This document shows, piece after piece, positions 17,122-28,641 of a DNA stretch of 64,000 nucleotides (its first letter is position 1; the number at the start of each line of letters is the position of its first letter). The DNA is taken from positions 456,501-520,500 of the forward strand of contig NZ_RBXD01000001.1 of NCBI RefSeq assembly GCF_003634825.1. Reading direction: 5' to 3'. The DNA is from Flavobacterium sp. 123 (GTDB taxonomy: Bacteria > Bacteroidota > Bacteroidia > Flavobacteriales > Flavobacteriaceae). The notes under the pieces were generated by a model, which saw nothing but the letters and a program-made list of their open reading frames with translations, did no database searches and was not told where the DNA came from. Made by a program: the position numbers and the translations under genes.

Positions 17122-18756
17122 TTAATTTTTAATTATTTTTCCAGTTGTAGCGTAAATATCGGATTCTAATTTATATAAATACATTCCTTTATTCAACGTT
17201 TTTAATGAAATGACAACGGATTGACCTGATATGTTTTTTTCTAAAACCTTTTGTCCCAAAATAGTATACATCACAAAAGTCCCTTTACTACCGTTAGTAG
17301 GAAGCACAATTGATACTAAATCATTAGTCGGATTTGGATAAATCAATGCGTCATTTTTAGATACCTGATCTACAGACAATCCATTAGACAAGGCCAAACT
17401 AAAATCAGGAATTCCATATCCATATAAATTGTTAGGATTTGCAAATCGATCAGATACTTCTAGAATCAATTGTTTGATTTCAGCATTTGTCTTACTAGGA
17501 AAAGCCTGCCACAAACACGCTATCATCCCTGCCATTATTGGACTTGAAAATGAAGTTCCATTACCCGTTACTATATTTCCAAATTCATCCGAAACATAAT
17601 CAGATTGTCCTTGAGCTACAACATCTGGTTTTATTCTGTTGTCATATGATGGGCCGATAGAACTAAAAGATGTAAGCATCTCCGTTGAATTTACAGCACC
17701 AACAGCAATTACTCCTGCCGCATCCGCTGGCACTGCAATATGTGAATCTGTATTAGGATCACCATCATTGTTAGAATTTCCAGCCGCAGCAACCACAATC
17801 ATTCCCCGACTAAAAGCAATTACTGCTCCACGAGACATATAAGCTGTTGCGCCGTCCATTTCGCTGTAAGTATGACTGTAAGCTGGATTATCATAATCAA
17901 AGTATCCCAAAGATGTATTTATAATATCAACGCCTAGGCTATCCGCTTTTTCTGCTGCTTCAACCCAAAGTGATTCTTCAATTGGGTTTTCAGATGTGTC
18001 ATCTTCAGTAATGAATAAATAATAGGAAGAATCTGGAGCAGTACCAATTAATGAATTCTCTTTGTAGCCTCCCATCAAAGAAAGCACTGATGTACCATGT
18101 GAATCACCAGTATAAAAATTAGAATCTCTCAAAACATAATTATAACCGCCTAAAATCTGATTGTTATTAATTAATCGTTGAAAAGGTTGGGTTGAATTTA
18201 CACCTGGAAATCCAGCATCCATTATGGCTATTATTTTTCCAGAACCTGTATAATTTTGTTGATGTAAAACCTGTCCATTAAGCATCTGAATTTGATTGGC
18301 AGAAGTACCGTAAGCATAATCAACTTTGGTTTTTTGAATTTTATTGACTTTAGTTAACTTTTTTACAATTGGTTTTTTTCCTGTCTGATTGAGTGTTTTA
18401 TCTGCAAAATCTATTCGATCAACAAATGTCAAAAGTGCCAACGAATTAATATCAGCCTGAGTTCCTCGAACATGAACCGAATTCAACCATTTTGATTTAG
18501 CTAAAACCGTTATTCCATTTGAATTTTTTATATGACTTATATATAATGGGTCAATTGGAATATCTTTCAAGTCCAAAACTATATTTTGGTTTGTCCTCCT
18601 ATCCAAAGCTCTTTGCGTAAGCATTAATAAAGGAGAATCATAATACAGTTGAGCATTCGGTTTATCTTTAAAATAAACCCAAGCATCTTCTTGAGAAAAA
18701 ACAGATATGGAAACAAAAAAAACAAGGGACAGTAGTAGTAGCTTTTTCATGTTCAT
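17122..18756 (-). CDS. Secreted subtilisin-like (S8) serine protease with T9SS sorting domain
   Basis: 544 residues. A signal peptide covers about 1-21, then a propeptide-like region to about 165. The S8 catalytic domain carries Asp180 (IMDAGFPG), His220 (DSHGTSVLS), oxyanion Asn327 (AAAGNSNNDG) and nucleophile Ser402 (GNGTSFSSP). The last 75 residues (IYPNPTNDLVSI ... KGMYLYKLES ... TTGKIIKN) are a type A T9SS C-terminal domain, so the protease should be exported through the outer membrane and attached to or released from the surface. ATG at 18750 is an alternative start. It is the first gene of a likely three-gene operon. Confidence 0.93.
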   Translation of the reverse strand: MNMKKLLLLSLVFFVSISVFSQEDAWVYFKDKPNAQLYYDSPLLMLTQRALDRRTNQNIVLDLKDIPIDPLYISHIKNSNGITVLAKSKWLNSVHVRGTQADINSLALLTFVDRIDFADKTLNQTGKKPIVKKLTKVNKIQKTKVDYAYGTSANQIQMLNGQVLHQQNYTGSGKIIAIMDAGFPGVNSTQPFQRLINNNQILGGYNYVLRDSNFYTGDSHGTSVLSLMGGYKENSLIGTAPDSSYYLFITEDDTSENPIEESLWVEAAEKADSLGVDIINTSLGYFDYDNPAYSHTYSEMDGATAYMSRGAVIAFSRGMIVVAAAGNSNNDGDPNTDSHIAVPADAAGVIAVGAVNSTEMLTSFSSIGPSYDNRIKPDVVAQGQSDYVSDEFGNIVTGNGTSFSSPIMAGMIACLWQAFPSKTNAEIKQLILEVSDRFANPNNLYGYGIPDFSLALSNGLSVDQVSKNDALIYPNPTNDLVSIVLPTNGSKGTFVMYTILGQKVLEKNISGQSVVISLKTLNKGMYLYKLESDIYATTGKIIKN

Positions 18757-18772
18757 AGATTAAGGGGTACTT

Positions 18773-18780
18773 CAAAGATA
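18773..18780 (-). promoter_or_regulatory. -7 element TATCTTTG
   Basis: A minus-strand TAnnTTTG match, 16 bases before the S8 protease ATG. Confidence 0.55.
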
Positions 18781-18880
18781 ATAAAGTATTTAAAATCTAT
18801 TTGTTAAAAAAGTCTGTTAATGACTTTTAAAATAACAACCTATTAAATTACACGAATGCTATTAATTCTTAAAAATAAAA

Positions 18881-20068
18881 TTAAGATATAACTCCTGAGC
18901 CTATCAACTCGTCATTATCATACCAAGCTACAAATTGCCCTTCCGTTATAGCAGATTGAGGTTCGTCAAAAGAAATATACATGCCCGATTCAAATTGATG
19001 AAGTGTAGCTTTTTGTAACGGTTGTCTGTAACGAATTCTCGCCATAACATCCATAGTTTCTCCGTTTTTCAAAGCCAAATCTTTACGAATCCAATGTACT
19101 TCTGATTTTTCTATAAATAAGGCGCTTCTAAACAATCCAGGATGTTGACTGCTCAAACCGGTGTAAATAGTATTTGTGACAACATCAGTAGCAATTATAA
19201 ATAATGGATCAGTAGTTCCACCCACATTTAAACCTTTACGTTGCCCAATAGTGAAATAATGAGCGCCTTGATGTTTCCCTACAACTTTACCCATATCTGG
19301 CGTGTAAGCAATCTTTTTAGCTGCAGCTACTACTTCTTCTTCAAGAGTTAATCCTTCTTGTTTTGGGGTAGTATATACCGAATTATTTTTATCAATTTGA
19401 ACAATTAAACCTTCTTTCGGTTGTAATTTTTGTTGTAAAAATTCAGGCAAACGAACTTTACCAATGAAACACAATCCTTGCGAATCTTTCTTTTCAGCGG
19501 TAATCAAATCCATCTGAGCAGCTATCTCACGAACCTCAGGTTTTGTTAATTCGCCTATTGGGAATAATGACTTCGCTAATTGTTCTTGTGATAATTGGCA
19601 AAGGAAATAGGATTGATCTTTGTTGGTATCAGTTCCTGCAAGCAATTGATATACTTTTTGACCATTTACTTCAATTTCTCCTTTTTTACAATAATGTCCT
19701 GTTGCCACAAAATCAGCGCCTAAACTCAAGGCAATTTTCATGAAAACTTCAAATTTTATTTCGCGATTACAAAGAACATCAGGGTTTGGAGTACGCCCTT
19801 TTTCATATTCGTTGAACATATAGTCCACAATTTTTTCTTTGTATTCTTCGCTTAAATCAACTGTTTGAAAAGGAATTCCTAGCTTTTCAGCTACTAAGAG
19901 TGCATCATTACTATCTTCTAACCAAGGACATTCGTTCGAAATGGTAACCGAATCATCGTGCCAATTTTTCATAAAAAGACCGATTACTTCATACCCTTGC
20001 TGTTGCAACAAATAAGCCGCAACACTTGAATCCACACCACCTGAAAGACCTACAACAACACGTTTCAT
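18881..20068 (-). CDS. mnmA: tRNA-specific 2-thiouridylase MnmA
   Basis: 395 residues from ATG 20068 ([19 protein letters not shown]); a second ATG six bases upstream is also in frame. MnmA adds sulfur to U34 of tRNA-Lys, -Glu and -Gln in the cytoplasm. The PP-loop SGGVDSS is at the N-terminus. The two catalytic cysteines are at [12 protein letters not shown] (Cys100) and SQGLCFIGK (Cys200), and the [11 protein letters not shown] segment is present. Full family length. Confidence 0.96.
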   Translation of the reverse strand: MKRVVVGLSGGVDSSVAAYLLQQQGYEVIGLFMKNWHDDSVTISNECPWLEDSNDALLVAEKLGIPFQTVDLSEEYKEKIVDYMFNEYEKGRTPNPDVLCNREIKFEVFMKIALSLGADFVATGHYCKKGEIEVNGQKVYQLLAGTDTNKDQSYFLCQLSQEQLAKSLFPIGELTKPEVREIAAQMDLITAEKKDSQGLCFIGKVRLPEFLQQKLQPKEGLIVQIDKNNSVYTTPKQEGLTLEEEVVAAAKKIAYTPDMGKVVGKHQGAHYFTIGQRKGLNVGGTTDPLFIIATDVVTNTIYTGLSSQHPGLFRSALFIEKSEVHWIRKDLALKNGETMDVMARIRYRQPLQKATLHQFESGMYISFDEPQSAITEGQFVAWYDNDELIGSGVIS

Positions 20069-20097
20069 TTTCAAATAATTATAATTTTACAAGGGTG

Positions 20098-20105
20098 CAA
20101 AGTTA
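20098..20105 (-). promoter_or_regulatory. -7 element TAACTTTG
   Basis: A minus-strand TAnnTTTG match, 29 bases before the mnmA ATG. Confidence 0.55.
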
Positions 20106-20143
20106 CAAAAAAGATTCGCAAAAGTAGGACAGTTAATAAAGAC

Positions 20144-20860
20144 TTAATTAGGACTTGCTTTTGTACTATTTTCAGAAAAACTCATGTCCATTTCTTTGAT
20201 TAATTTTCCTTTTTCGAAGAATTGCCAAATACCCGTTTTTTTTCCATTCACAAAAAATCCACTTGAAGCCACATTTCCATCTGTATCTCTAAAAATGGCT
20301 TTACCATTGTAGTCATTATTTTTAAAAAATGATTCTTCTAAAACAATGCCTTTCTCCGTATACTTTTTATAAATCCCTTCTTTCAAATTATTTTTAAAAT
20401 TCATTTCTTCAGCAATTTTACCATCAGGAAAAAAGACGGTTCGTAATCCTTCTAATTTTCCGTTTTTATAGTTTTCGATAGTCATTATTTTTGTTGAAGC
20501 GCGATGGTAATATTTCCATTGCCCTTCAAATAATTTATTCACGACTTTTCCTTCACTTACTTTATTTTTGCTTTGGTCGTAAAAAACAGTATAGGCTTCG
20601 TTATTCAAAGGGATGAATTCTCTTGTTGCTATAACATCTCCTGCTTTTGTATCGTCAAAAAACTTAAAAAGACCTACTTCTTTGCCATGCGAAAATACGC
20701 CTTGATATCGAGGTCTTTTGGACTCTTCATAAACACCTTTCCAAACACCATGCTTTTTGCCTTTTTCATCTAACTTGTTGAAATCTGTTTGCGATAGAAT
20801 ATTTTGGCTAAAAAAAACCAACATCAAAAGTGTAAAAAAACTAATCTTATATTTTCTCAT
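20144..20860 (-). CDS. Secreted MORN-like repeat protein (YwqK-type)
   Basis: 238 residues from ATG 20860 (MRKYKISFFTLL); the nine residues added by an upstream start would precede a good signal peptide, so I place the start here. After the signal (to about residue 23, ending LSQ) come repeated MORN-like beta-hairpins of the type G.W..Y....I....Y.NGKLEG, NFKNNLKEG and FFVNGKKTGIW. Databases label similar proteins 'toxin-antitoxin system YwqK family antitoxin'. The secretion signal and lack of a toxin gene make that label misleading here. Probably a periplasmic or outer-membrane structural protein. Confidence 0.75.
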   Translation of the reverse strand: MRKYKISFFTLLMLVFFSQNILSQTDFNKLDEKGKKHGVWKGVYEESKRPRYQGVFSHGKEVGLFKFFDDTKAGDVIATREFIPLNNEAYTVFYDQSKNKVSEGKVVNKLFEGQWKYYHRASTKIMTIENYKNGKLEGLRTVFFPDGKIAEEMNFKNNLKEGIYKKYTEKGIVLEESFFKNNDYNGKAIFRDTDGNVASSGFFVNGKKTGIWQFFEKGKLIKEMDMSFSENSTKASPN

Positions 20861-20955
20861 TATTTCTTTGTGTTTTAGTATTACCATAAAATGATAATCT
20901 ACTTTTTATTTTAGTTAACTTACTAATTACAGTTATTCCTTACCGTACTATTTCA

Positions 20956-20963
20956 CAAATATA
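20956..20963 (-). promoter_or_regulatory. -7 element TATATTTG with upstream TTTG
   Basis: A minus-strand TAnnTTTG match, 95 bases before the ATG at 20860. A minus-strand TTTG (plus 20988-20991) lies 24 bases upstream of it, close to the usual -33 spacing. Confidence 0.5.
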
Positions 20964-21232
20964 CTACTCTATTCTTTTGAGTCGCTGCAAAAGTGATTGG
21001 CAATTCTGAATTATAGATCCAAATTGTCTGTTTAATAATATCGTTGATTTAACACCAGAAGTACTTACAATACATCATTCTTTAAAATGTTTAAGCATCT
21101 TATTATTATTTTTTAGAAATCATATATTAAAAAACCCAGTAAAAACATATAAATCTAATTATCAATACATTAAAACTAACTTATTACTAATAGAATAATA
21201 AATTAAACAAGCCTTAAAAAAATAATAAATTT

Positions 21233-21240
21233 TAATTTTG
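21233..21240 (+). promoter_or_regulatory. -7 element TAATTTTG
   Basis: A perfect TAnnTTTG match, 80 bases before the fasciclin gene ATG. A near match TACTTTCG at 21288-21295 lies closer and could be the real one. Confidence 0.4.
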
Positions 21241-21320
21241 TTTATCATTTTTATAAAATAATTAAACAAAATAAAGAATCAATTTATTACTTTCGAAGAA
21301 ACAAATAAACAATATAGACT

Positions 21321-22283
21321 ATGAAAAATGTATCTAAAATTAGAAATTTAGCTATGATTGCATTATTTTCAATCTTAGTAGTATCGTGTGATAACGATAA
21401 TGACAATGTTGTTGTAGATAACACTATAACTGGAAAAGCATCTGCGACGGCAAATTTAAGCATTTTGGTTCAAGCGCTTGTAAAAGCTCAATTAGCGACT
21501 ACATTGCAAGGGTCTGGTCCGTTTACAGTTTTTGCACCTACTAACGAAGCATTTGCAACTTTTCTTGCAACAACTCCTTACGCAACAATAAATGATGTAC
21601 CAAAAGAAGTATTGACTCAAATTTTATTAAATCATGTTGTTTCAGGTACTGTGAAATCAACAGATTTAGCCACTGGCTACATAAAAACTTTAGCTAAGGG
21701 TTCCGCATCAACCACCAACACATTGAGTATGTATGTCAACACATCTTCCGGAGTAAAGCTAAATGGAATTGCAACCGTTACAAGTGCTGATATTATGGCT
21801 TCTAATGGAATTATTCACATAGTAGACAAAGTTATTGACTTACCTACTATTGTAACTCATGCAGCAGCAAATGCAAACTTTAGTACTTTAGTTAGTGTAC
21901 TGAATCGTTCAGGTGAGCCCAATTTTATAACTGCATTATCAGGCACGGATCCATTTACCGTTTTTGCCCCAACAAATGCAGCTTTTACTTCCTTAGATAC
22001 GGAATTGGCTCCTGGAGGAATTGCAGGTGTTTCAGCAGCAAACTTGACTAAAGTTTTACAATATCATGTGGTAAGTCCAGCTAATGTATTAGCAGCAAGT
22101 TTAACCGAGGGACAAATAGTAACTCCAATCCTAACACCAGCTCAAACATTTACCATACAGCTAAGCGGTGGGGCAAAAATCAAAGATGCAAACAATAGGA
22201 TTTCTAATATTATTATCACCGATGTACAATGCTCTAATGGAGTCATTCATGCTATTGACAAAGTATTATTACCCGTTCTCTAA
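21321..22283 (+). CDS. Fasciclin (FAS1) two-domain surface lipoprotein
   Basis: 320 residues. A lipoprotein signal ends in LVVSC (Cys23), followed by the acidic stretch DNDNDN, which resembles the export signal that sends Bacteroidota lipoproteins to the cell surface. Two FAS1 domains follow (about 45-175 and 185-318), each with the hallmark PFTVFAPTNEAF / PFTVFAPTNAAF motif and an H-[IA]-[VI]-DKV segment near its end. FAS1 domains mediate adhesion. It is a single-gene unit with its own terminator. Confidence 0.9.
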   Translation: MKNVSKIRNLAMIALFSILVVSCDNDNDNVVVDNTITGKASATANLSILVQALVKAQLATTLQGSGPFTVFAPTNEAFATFLATTPYATINDVPKEVLTQILLNHVVSGTVKSTDLATGYIKTLAKGSASTTNTLSMYVNTSSGVKLNGIATVTSADIMASNGIIHIVDKVIDLPTIVTHAAANANFSTLVSVLNRSGEPNFITALSGTDPFTVFAPTNAAFTSLDTELAPGGIAGVSAANLTKVLQYHVVSPANVLAASLTEGQIVTPILTPAQTFTIQLSGGAKIKDANNRISNIIITDVQCSNGVIHAIDKVLLPVL

Positions 22284-22294
22284 TTTTTAGAACA

Positions 22295-22325
22295 AAAAAA
22301 AGCTCTCGAAAACGAGAGCTTTTTT
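22295..22325. terminator. Bidirectional terminator
   Basis: A strong stem (aaaagctctcg / cgagagctttt) with an AAAA loop and T7, between the convergent fasciclin and yidC genes. Confidence 0.9.
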
Positions 22326-22328
22326 AAA

Positions 22329-24239
22329 TTATTTTTTCTTTTGTTGAGCCGCTTTTTGCGCCTCAGCTTGTTCCATTACTTCTTGAAGTTTTCGTTGGAA
22401 CTTACCTTGTTTTTTCGGCTCTTTCAATTTATTCTCTTGAATTTGAGCATGAATCTTATCACTATCGATAAAGTATCTTTTTATTACAATCATAATTCCA
22501 ATTGTAATTAAGTTCGAAATAAAGTTATACAAACTCAATCCTGCTCCATAACTATTGAAGAAAATCAACATCATAATTGGCGAAATATAAATCATATATT
22601 TCATCATTTTAGCCATATCTGGCATACCTTCTTGTTGAGGAGCCGCCATCTGTTGATCTCCAGAAGTCATTTTCATATAGAAGAAAATAGCTATAGCAGC
22701 AAGTATTGGAAACAAACTAATGTGATCTCCATACATCGGAATGTGGAAAGGCAATTTCACTACTTGGTCAAAAGAAGATAAATCGTCTGCCCAAAGGAAA
22801 CTTTTTTGTCTTAATTCAAAAGCAGATGGAAAAAACTGAAACGATGCGTACATAAACGGAAGCTGAATCAAAGCGGGAATACAACCTGCCATAGGATTCA
22901 CTCCAGCTTTACTATACAACTTCATAGTTTCTTGCTGCTTTTTCATTGGGTCTTTTTTGAACTTTTCACCCAATTCTGTAATTTCTGGTCGCAATACTTT
23001 CATCTTGGCTTGTGACAAGAATGATTTAAAAGTAATAGGTGACATCGCTATTTTTATCAAAATTGTAAATACAATGATGGCAATTCCATAAGCGATATAC
23101 GAACTTAAAAATCCAAATAATGGAATAAAAATAAATTTGTTAATCCATCCGAAAATCCCCCAACCTAATGGAATAATTTTCTCTAGATTTTTATCATATG
23201 CTTTTAAAGTCTTGTAATCAGAAGGTCCAAAATACCAACTCATTTTATAATCAACTTCGCCGTTTGTATAAGCTAAAGGCACAGTTGCTTTGAATTGTTT
23301 TACAAATACAGTATCCACTTTTTCATCAGCAACAAGATTATCAGACTGAAGTTTTGATTTCTCAAATGGTGTGTTCGTCAATAATATTGTGGTAAAGAAA
23401 TGCTGTTTGAAAGCGATAAAATTCACTTTTTCAGGAGTCTCTTCTTTATCTTTTCCTGTTCCAGAAACATTGTTAAACTTATCTCCTTCATGCTCATAAT
23501 TAAGCAGCGTATATCGGTTTTCGTAAGAGATACTTTTTTCTGTTCTGAATGTTTTTAAGCCCCATTCTAAATCTAATGGTTTTGAAGTGTTCAAAACTTT
23601 ATTCAAATCTTGTGAACGAATATCAAAACCAACCATGTAGTCATTTGGTTTCAATATGTATTTGTATTCTAAAAAGGCATTTGCTCCCGCTTTCAATTTC
23701 ATTGACAATACTTGATCTGCACCAACTTTAGTAATTGTTGGTTCAAAATACAAATCTTTAGTATTCAAAGTATGATTGTCAGCAGTGAACAATTGTAAAT
23801 TCAAGTTAGAATTGTTGTCTTTTATCAATTCAACTAATTCCCCTGAACCTTTCTCAAATTTCTCAAATTTTTTCAGAATAGCTTCAACAATAAATCCTCC
23901 TTTATTAGCTACTTTCAATTTCACTAATTCATTTTCGATGATAGTAAAATCACCTTTCGCAGAAGGAAGTGTCGCAGAATATGCAAAATTACCTAAGCTT
24001 TTTTGTAGTTGAGCTAATTGTGTAGAATCGCCAGTTGTTGCAACAGCAATTGTAGCATTTGCGACAGCTTTGTTAGCTAGCTCTTTGGCTTTAGCCTCCT
24101 TAATTACCAATTCTTTTTTGGCTTTCTCAGCCGCAATTGCCTTTTCGTCAGGTTTATTTTTGTACATGATCCAAATCAAGATCCCAAAAATCAATACAAA
24201 ACCTATAATCGAATTAAGGTCTAATTTTTTTTCTTCCAT
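22329..24239 (-). CDS. yidC: Membrane protein insertase YidC
   Basis: 636 residues. It has an N-terminal membrane helix (about 12-25), then a large periplasmic beta-domain (about 75-355), then the conserved five-helix insertase core from about 370 with FLSQAKMKVLRPEITELGEKF (cytoplasmic coiled loop) and the GVNPMAGCIPALIQLPFMYA segment. A Lys/Gln-rich C-terminal tail follows. It inserts proteins into the inner membrane with or without SecYEG. It lies 61 bases downstream of pyrG on the same strand, so the two are probably co-transcribed. Confidence 0.96.
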   Translation of the reverse strand: MEEKKLDLNSIIGFVLIFGILIWIMYKNKPDEKAIAAEKAKKELVIKEAKAKELANKAVANATIAVATTGDSTQLAQLQKSLGNFAYSATLPSAKGDFTIIENELVKLKVANKGGFIVEAILKKFEKFEKGSGELVELIKDNNSNLNLQLFTADNHTLNTKDLYFEPTITKVGADQVLSMKLKAGANAFLEYKYILKPNDYMVGFDIRSQDLNKVLNTSKPLDLEWGLKTFRTEKSISYENRYTLLNYEHEGDKFNNVSGTGKDKEETPEKVNFIAFKQHFFTTILLTNTPFEKSKLQSDNLVADEKVDTVFVKQFKATVPLAYTNGEVDYKMSWYFGPSDYKTLKAYDKNLEKIIPLGWGIFGWINKFIFIPLFGFLSSYIAYGIAIIVFTILIKIAMSPITFKSFLSQAKMKVLRPEITELGEKFKKDPMKKQQETMKLYSKAGVNPMAGCIPALIQLPFMYASFQFFPSAFELRQKSFLWADDLSSFDQVVKLPFHIPMYGDHISLFPILAAIAIFFYMKMTSGDQQMAAPQQEGMPDMAKMMKYMIYISPIMMLIFFNSYGAGLSLYNFISNLITIGIMIVIKRYFIDSDKIHAQIQENKLKEPKKQGKFQRKLQEVMEQAEAQKAAQQKKK

Positions 24240-24300
24240 TATAATAGTAAAAAGGGTTAAGGTTTAAATTTCCAAAGTTGTTGAAAACTAATTCCTTTTG

Positions 24301-26037
<1,737 letters not shown>

Positions 26038-26058
26038 TCAAATTTTCAAATAGCTGAA

Positions 26059-26292
26059 TTAAAGTGGTTTTGGATATCGTTTTTTTATATTTCGAATTAA
26101 CTCCTCAAGGCCATTAAGCTTCAATTCATAGATTAATTGCAACTGTTGTCCTAGTTCGCCTTTTGGAAATCCTTTATTGCTGTACCAAACCACATAATAC
26201 TCTGGCAAATCAATCAGATACTTGCCTTCATATTTGCCAAAAGGCATTTTGGTGTGGGCAAGTTTTATAAGTTGTTGTTGATTTTGTTCCAA
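26059..26292 (-). CDS. DUF3820 family small protein
   Basis: 77 residues with the compact MPFGKYEGKYLIDLPEYYV motif of DUF3820, followed by GELGQQLQLIYELKLNGLE. The family is widespread and loosely called 'quorum-sensing-regulated virulence factor' or exonuclease-associated; no function is proven. It lies 68 bases after the OsmC gene on the same strand and may be the end of that operon. Confidence 0.75.
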   Translation of the reverse strand: MEQNQQQLIKLAHTKMPFGKYEGKYLIDLPEYYVVWYSNKGFPKGELGQQLQLIYELKLNGLEELIRNIKKRYPKPL

Positions 26293-26360
26293 TGAATGTT
26301 TATCGTTTAAGGTTTAAAGTTCCATTTGCAAACTATAAACAGTTATTTGAATCTATGTGA

Positions 26361-26762
26361 TTATTTCCAATTGAATGTAATGCGCTTTTCTATTTCCGTA
26401 TTAAGACTCAAAAAAACGGGACAGGTCATAGCCGCTCTTTCTAAGATGGTTCTGTTTTTTTGATCTGCAGTTCCAAACATTTCAAAAACGATTTCTATTG
26501 CGCCAATTCGCCTAGGTTCAGCATTCATAATTTTTGTTACTTCAGCTACAGAACCTTTCAAATCAACATTCATATCTCTAGCTTTTATGCCCATTATTGT
26601 CATCATACAACTTGCTAAAGCATTTGCTACAGTATCTGTTGGAGAGAAAGCTTCTCCTTTTCCGTTGTTATCCAATGGGGCATCTGATATAATTTCTGTT
26701 CCAGATTGCAAATGAATAGACGAGGTTCTTAAATCGCCTAAATAGGTTACTTTTGAGGTCAT
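26361..26762 (-). CDS. OsmC-family peroxidase-like protein
   Basis: 133 residues. The OsmC fold is indicated by the two conserved cysteines, in NALASCMMT (Cys52) and AAMTCPVF (Cys113), which form the peroxide-reactive pair in this family, plus a Glu/Arg-rich centre. It should reduce organic hydroperoxides in the cytoplasm. Its ATG overlaps the stop codon of the upstream LysM gene (TAATG), so the two genes are translationally coupled. Confidence 0.85.
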   Translation of the reverse strand: MTSKVTYLGDLRTSSIHLQSGTEIISDAPLDNNGKGEAFSPTDTVANALASCMMTIMGIKARDMNVDLKGSVAEVTKIMNAEPRRIGAIEIVFEMFGTADQKNRTILERAAMTCPVFLSLNTEIEKRITFNWK

Positions 26763-28516
26763 TAATTGGCTTCTTTAGTGGTTAAATCTGTATCATAATA
26801 TAAAACATAAACGCCTTTATTAGCGTATCCTCCCGTTTCCTTTTTATAATACTCAAATTTATTATCAACTTGTTCCGTAACTGATGAATCCGCCGCTTCC
26901 TGATAAGTCTTACCTTGAGACAATCGCATCATCGTATCAAAAGTCACGTCAAATCCTCGAGTAGCAAATGTGCTTGGAAAAATTTTGTTTTTCTTTTTAT
27001 ATTCTTTTTCAAAAATCAGCGCTTCAGGAGCATCATTTTCACGATTTGTAGCTGGATACATTAATTTTAATTTTGTCAAAGCCTGAAAATCAATCTCGTC
27101 TGTATCAAGGGTTTCGTTTGGTTCTAAAATGACCAATTGAACATTATACAAAGTCATAGAACTCAGTAAGGCAGCCATAGTAGTCTTAATCATCGCTGTG
27201 TTTGCAGTCTCCATAACGACATAGTTTACTTTGTTTTTAACCAATAAACTTTTCACACTTTCTGGCAAAAGACCTCCAGTGGGTGTTAACGGAACAAAGC
27301 GAACGTCTTTTTGATTTTCTTGAATATACTTTCTTATTGATTCTTTTTTCTTGTCAACTACAGCAATTATATTTCCGCCTTTAGATCGCATAAAATCAAA
27401 AACAGTGTTTCTGATGATAGCAACTGTTGGAATTGTTTGATATAAATTAGGAAAAGAAGCTCCTAAATCTTTTGACAAAGGCGAAATAACTGGCACTTGA
27501 TTTTGACTTAATAATTCAGCTGTTTTTTCAACATTAGCTTGATAAAATGGACCAACAATTGCATCTGCATTTTGAAGATTATTATCTTTAATCAAAGAAA
27601 CGATATTCGATGTGCTTTTTGTTTCCTGCGAATCTAAAATAGTTACATCAACATTAATTCCTAATTGCTTAGCCGAATCTATAGCGACTAATGCACCCGA
27701 ATAAAAATCCAAAGTCATGTTCAAAAACTTATCTTTTTTCAAACGCGTAGCAGTAGTATTTACAGTATCTCCTTGAATTTTAGACATATTAAAAGGCAAC
27801 AGCAAAACTACTTTTTTTCGTTCATTACTTGACTTTTTTACAGGTGTAGCAATTTCAACTTTATTATTCTCCTCAGAAAAAGAAGGTGCTGAAGGTGCTC
27901 TTTGAGATTCAATTTTCTCTAATTTTGGAGCAGTTCCTTTAATGATTAATTTGTATCCAATAGGCAAATTAGAAACAATTTCAGGATTTCGTTTTTCTAA
28001 TTCTTCAATCGTAATGCCATATTGTTTCGCTATAGAATATTTTGTTTCTTTAGGAAGGACTTCATGATAAATCACTTTCTCTGGAATTGACGGAAGTGTT
28101 TTTATTTCATTATCTGAGGGAATTGCAAGAATTTGACCTATTTGTAAACCGTCTTTTTCAAGAAAAGGATTGGCTTTTTTTAAGGCTTCATCCGAAACAT
28201 TGTATTTTTTTTCGATACCAAATAAAGTCTCTTTAGGAGCTACTTCATGTGTTTTGGCTTTTGAAATAGGTTTAGAGCTGACATTTGAAATTTGTTTGAT
28301 TTTAGTATTGGGAATTAACAAAATTCTATTGGGCTGCAAACCGCTTTGTGCATCTGGATTTAACTGATAAATATCAAAAGGAGTTACCTTATATTTTTGA
28401 GCAATCTGATTAATAGTTTCCCCTTTTTCCACCTTATGAGTTAAATTCTTTTCTTGTGCAAAAAGACTGTAAGTAAACAATAAACCAACCATACAAATCG
28501 TAAAAAAATACTTCAT
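26762..28516 (-). CDS. LysM protein with periplasmic-binding-protein (type 1) fold
   Basis: 584 residues from ATG 28516 (MKYFFTICMVGLL). A signal peptide (1-20) is followed by three LysM peptidoglycan-binding domains (about 26-69, 89-133 and 150-193), a Ser/Pro-rich linker, and from about 230 a type 1 periplasmic-binding fold (VVLLLPF opening, VGPFYQANVEKTAELL, VPVISPLS). The combination of cell-wall anchoring and a receptor-like domain resembles LpoA-type regulators in layout, but no penicillin-binding protein is nearby. It is probably periplasmic and bound to peptidoglycan. Confidence 0.82.
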   Translation of the reverse strand: MKYFFTICMVGLLFTYSLFAQEKNLTHKVEKGETINQIAQKYKVTPFDIYQLNPDAQSGLQPNRILLIPNTKIKQISNVSSKPISKAKTHEVAPKETLFGIEKKYNVSDEALKKANPFLEKDGLQIGQILAIPSDNEIKTLPSIPEKVIYHEVLPKETKYSIAKQYGITIEELEKRNPEIVSNLPIGYKLIIKGTAPKLEKIESQRAPSAPSFSEENNKVEIATPVKKSSNERKKVVLLLPFNMSKIQGDTVNTTATRLKKDKFLNMTLDFYSGALVAIDSAKQLGINVDVTILDSQETKSTSNIVSLIKDNNLQNADAIVGPFYQANVEKTAELLSQNQVPVISPLSKDLGASFPNLYQTIPTVAIIRNTVFDFMRSKGGNIIAVVDKKKESIRKYIQENQKDVRFVPLTPTGGLLPESVKSLLVKNKVNYVVMETANTAMIKTTMAALLSSMTLYNVQLVILEPNETLDTDEIDFQALTKLKLMYPATNRENDAPEALIFEKEYKKKNKIFPSTFATRGFDVTFDTMMRLSQGKTYQEAADSSVTEQVDNKFEYYKKETGGYANKGVYVLYYDTDLTTKEAN

Positions 28517-28554
28517 CCTTTTATTTATAAAATTATTCAATTAATAACAATTGA

Positions 28555-28589
28555 ACGGTATCAAATTTTATTCCAAAATCTGATACCGT
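28555..28589. repeat. Inverted repeat between guaA and the LysM gene
   Basis: A 9-bp perfect arm pair (acggtatca / tgataccgt) enclosing a second 5-bp pair (atttt / aaaat), in the 125-base gap. There is no T-run, so it is either an inefficient terminator for guaA, a regulatory hairpin in the leader of the LysM gene, or a protein-binding site. Confidence 0.6.
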
Positions 28590-28641
28590 CCTTAATAACC
28601 ATTAAAAAACTAATGACTTTTTAATGCATAAAACTATTGTT

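Larger units (their letters stand above)
20861..21320. other. 460-base divergent intergenic region
   Basis: AT-rich. It holds promoter elements for both flanking genes (20956-20963 minus; 21233-21240 and 21288-21295 plus). Between 20,980 and 21,070 the base composition is less AT-rich, but no open frame, hairpin or known RNA is apparent. Confidence 0.5.

Noticed and set aside
20144..20860. A toxin-antitoxin antitoxin (YwqK label)
   Set aside because: The protein has a secretion signal and MORN-like repeats and no toxin partner; the label is a database habit.
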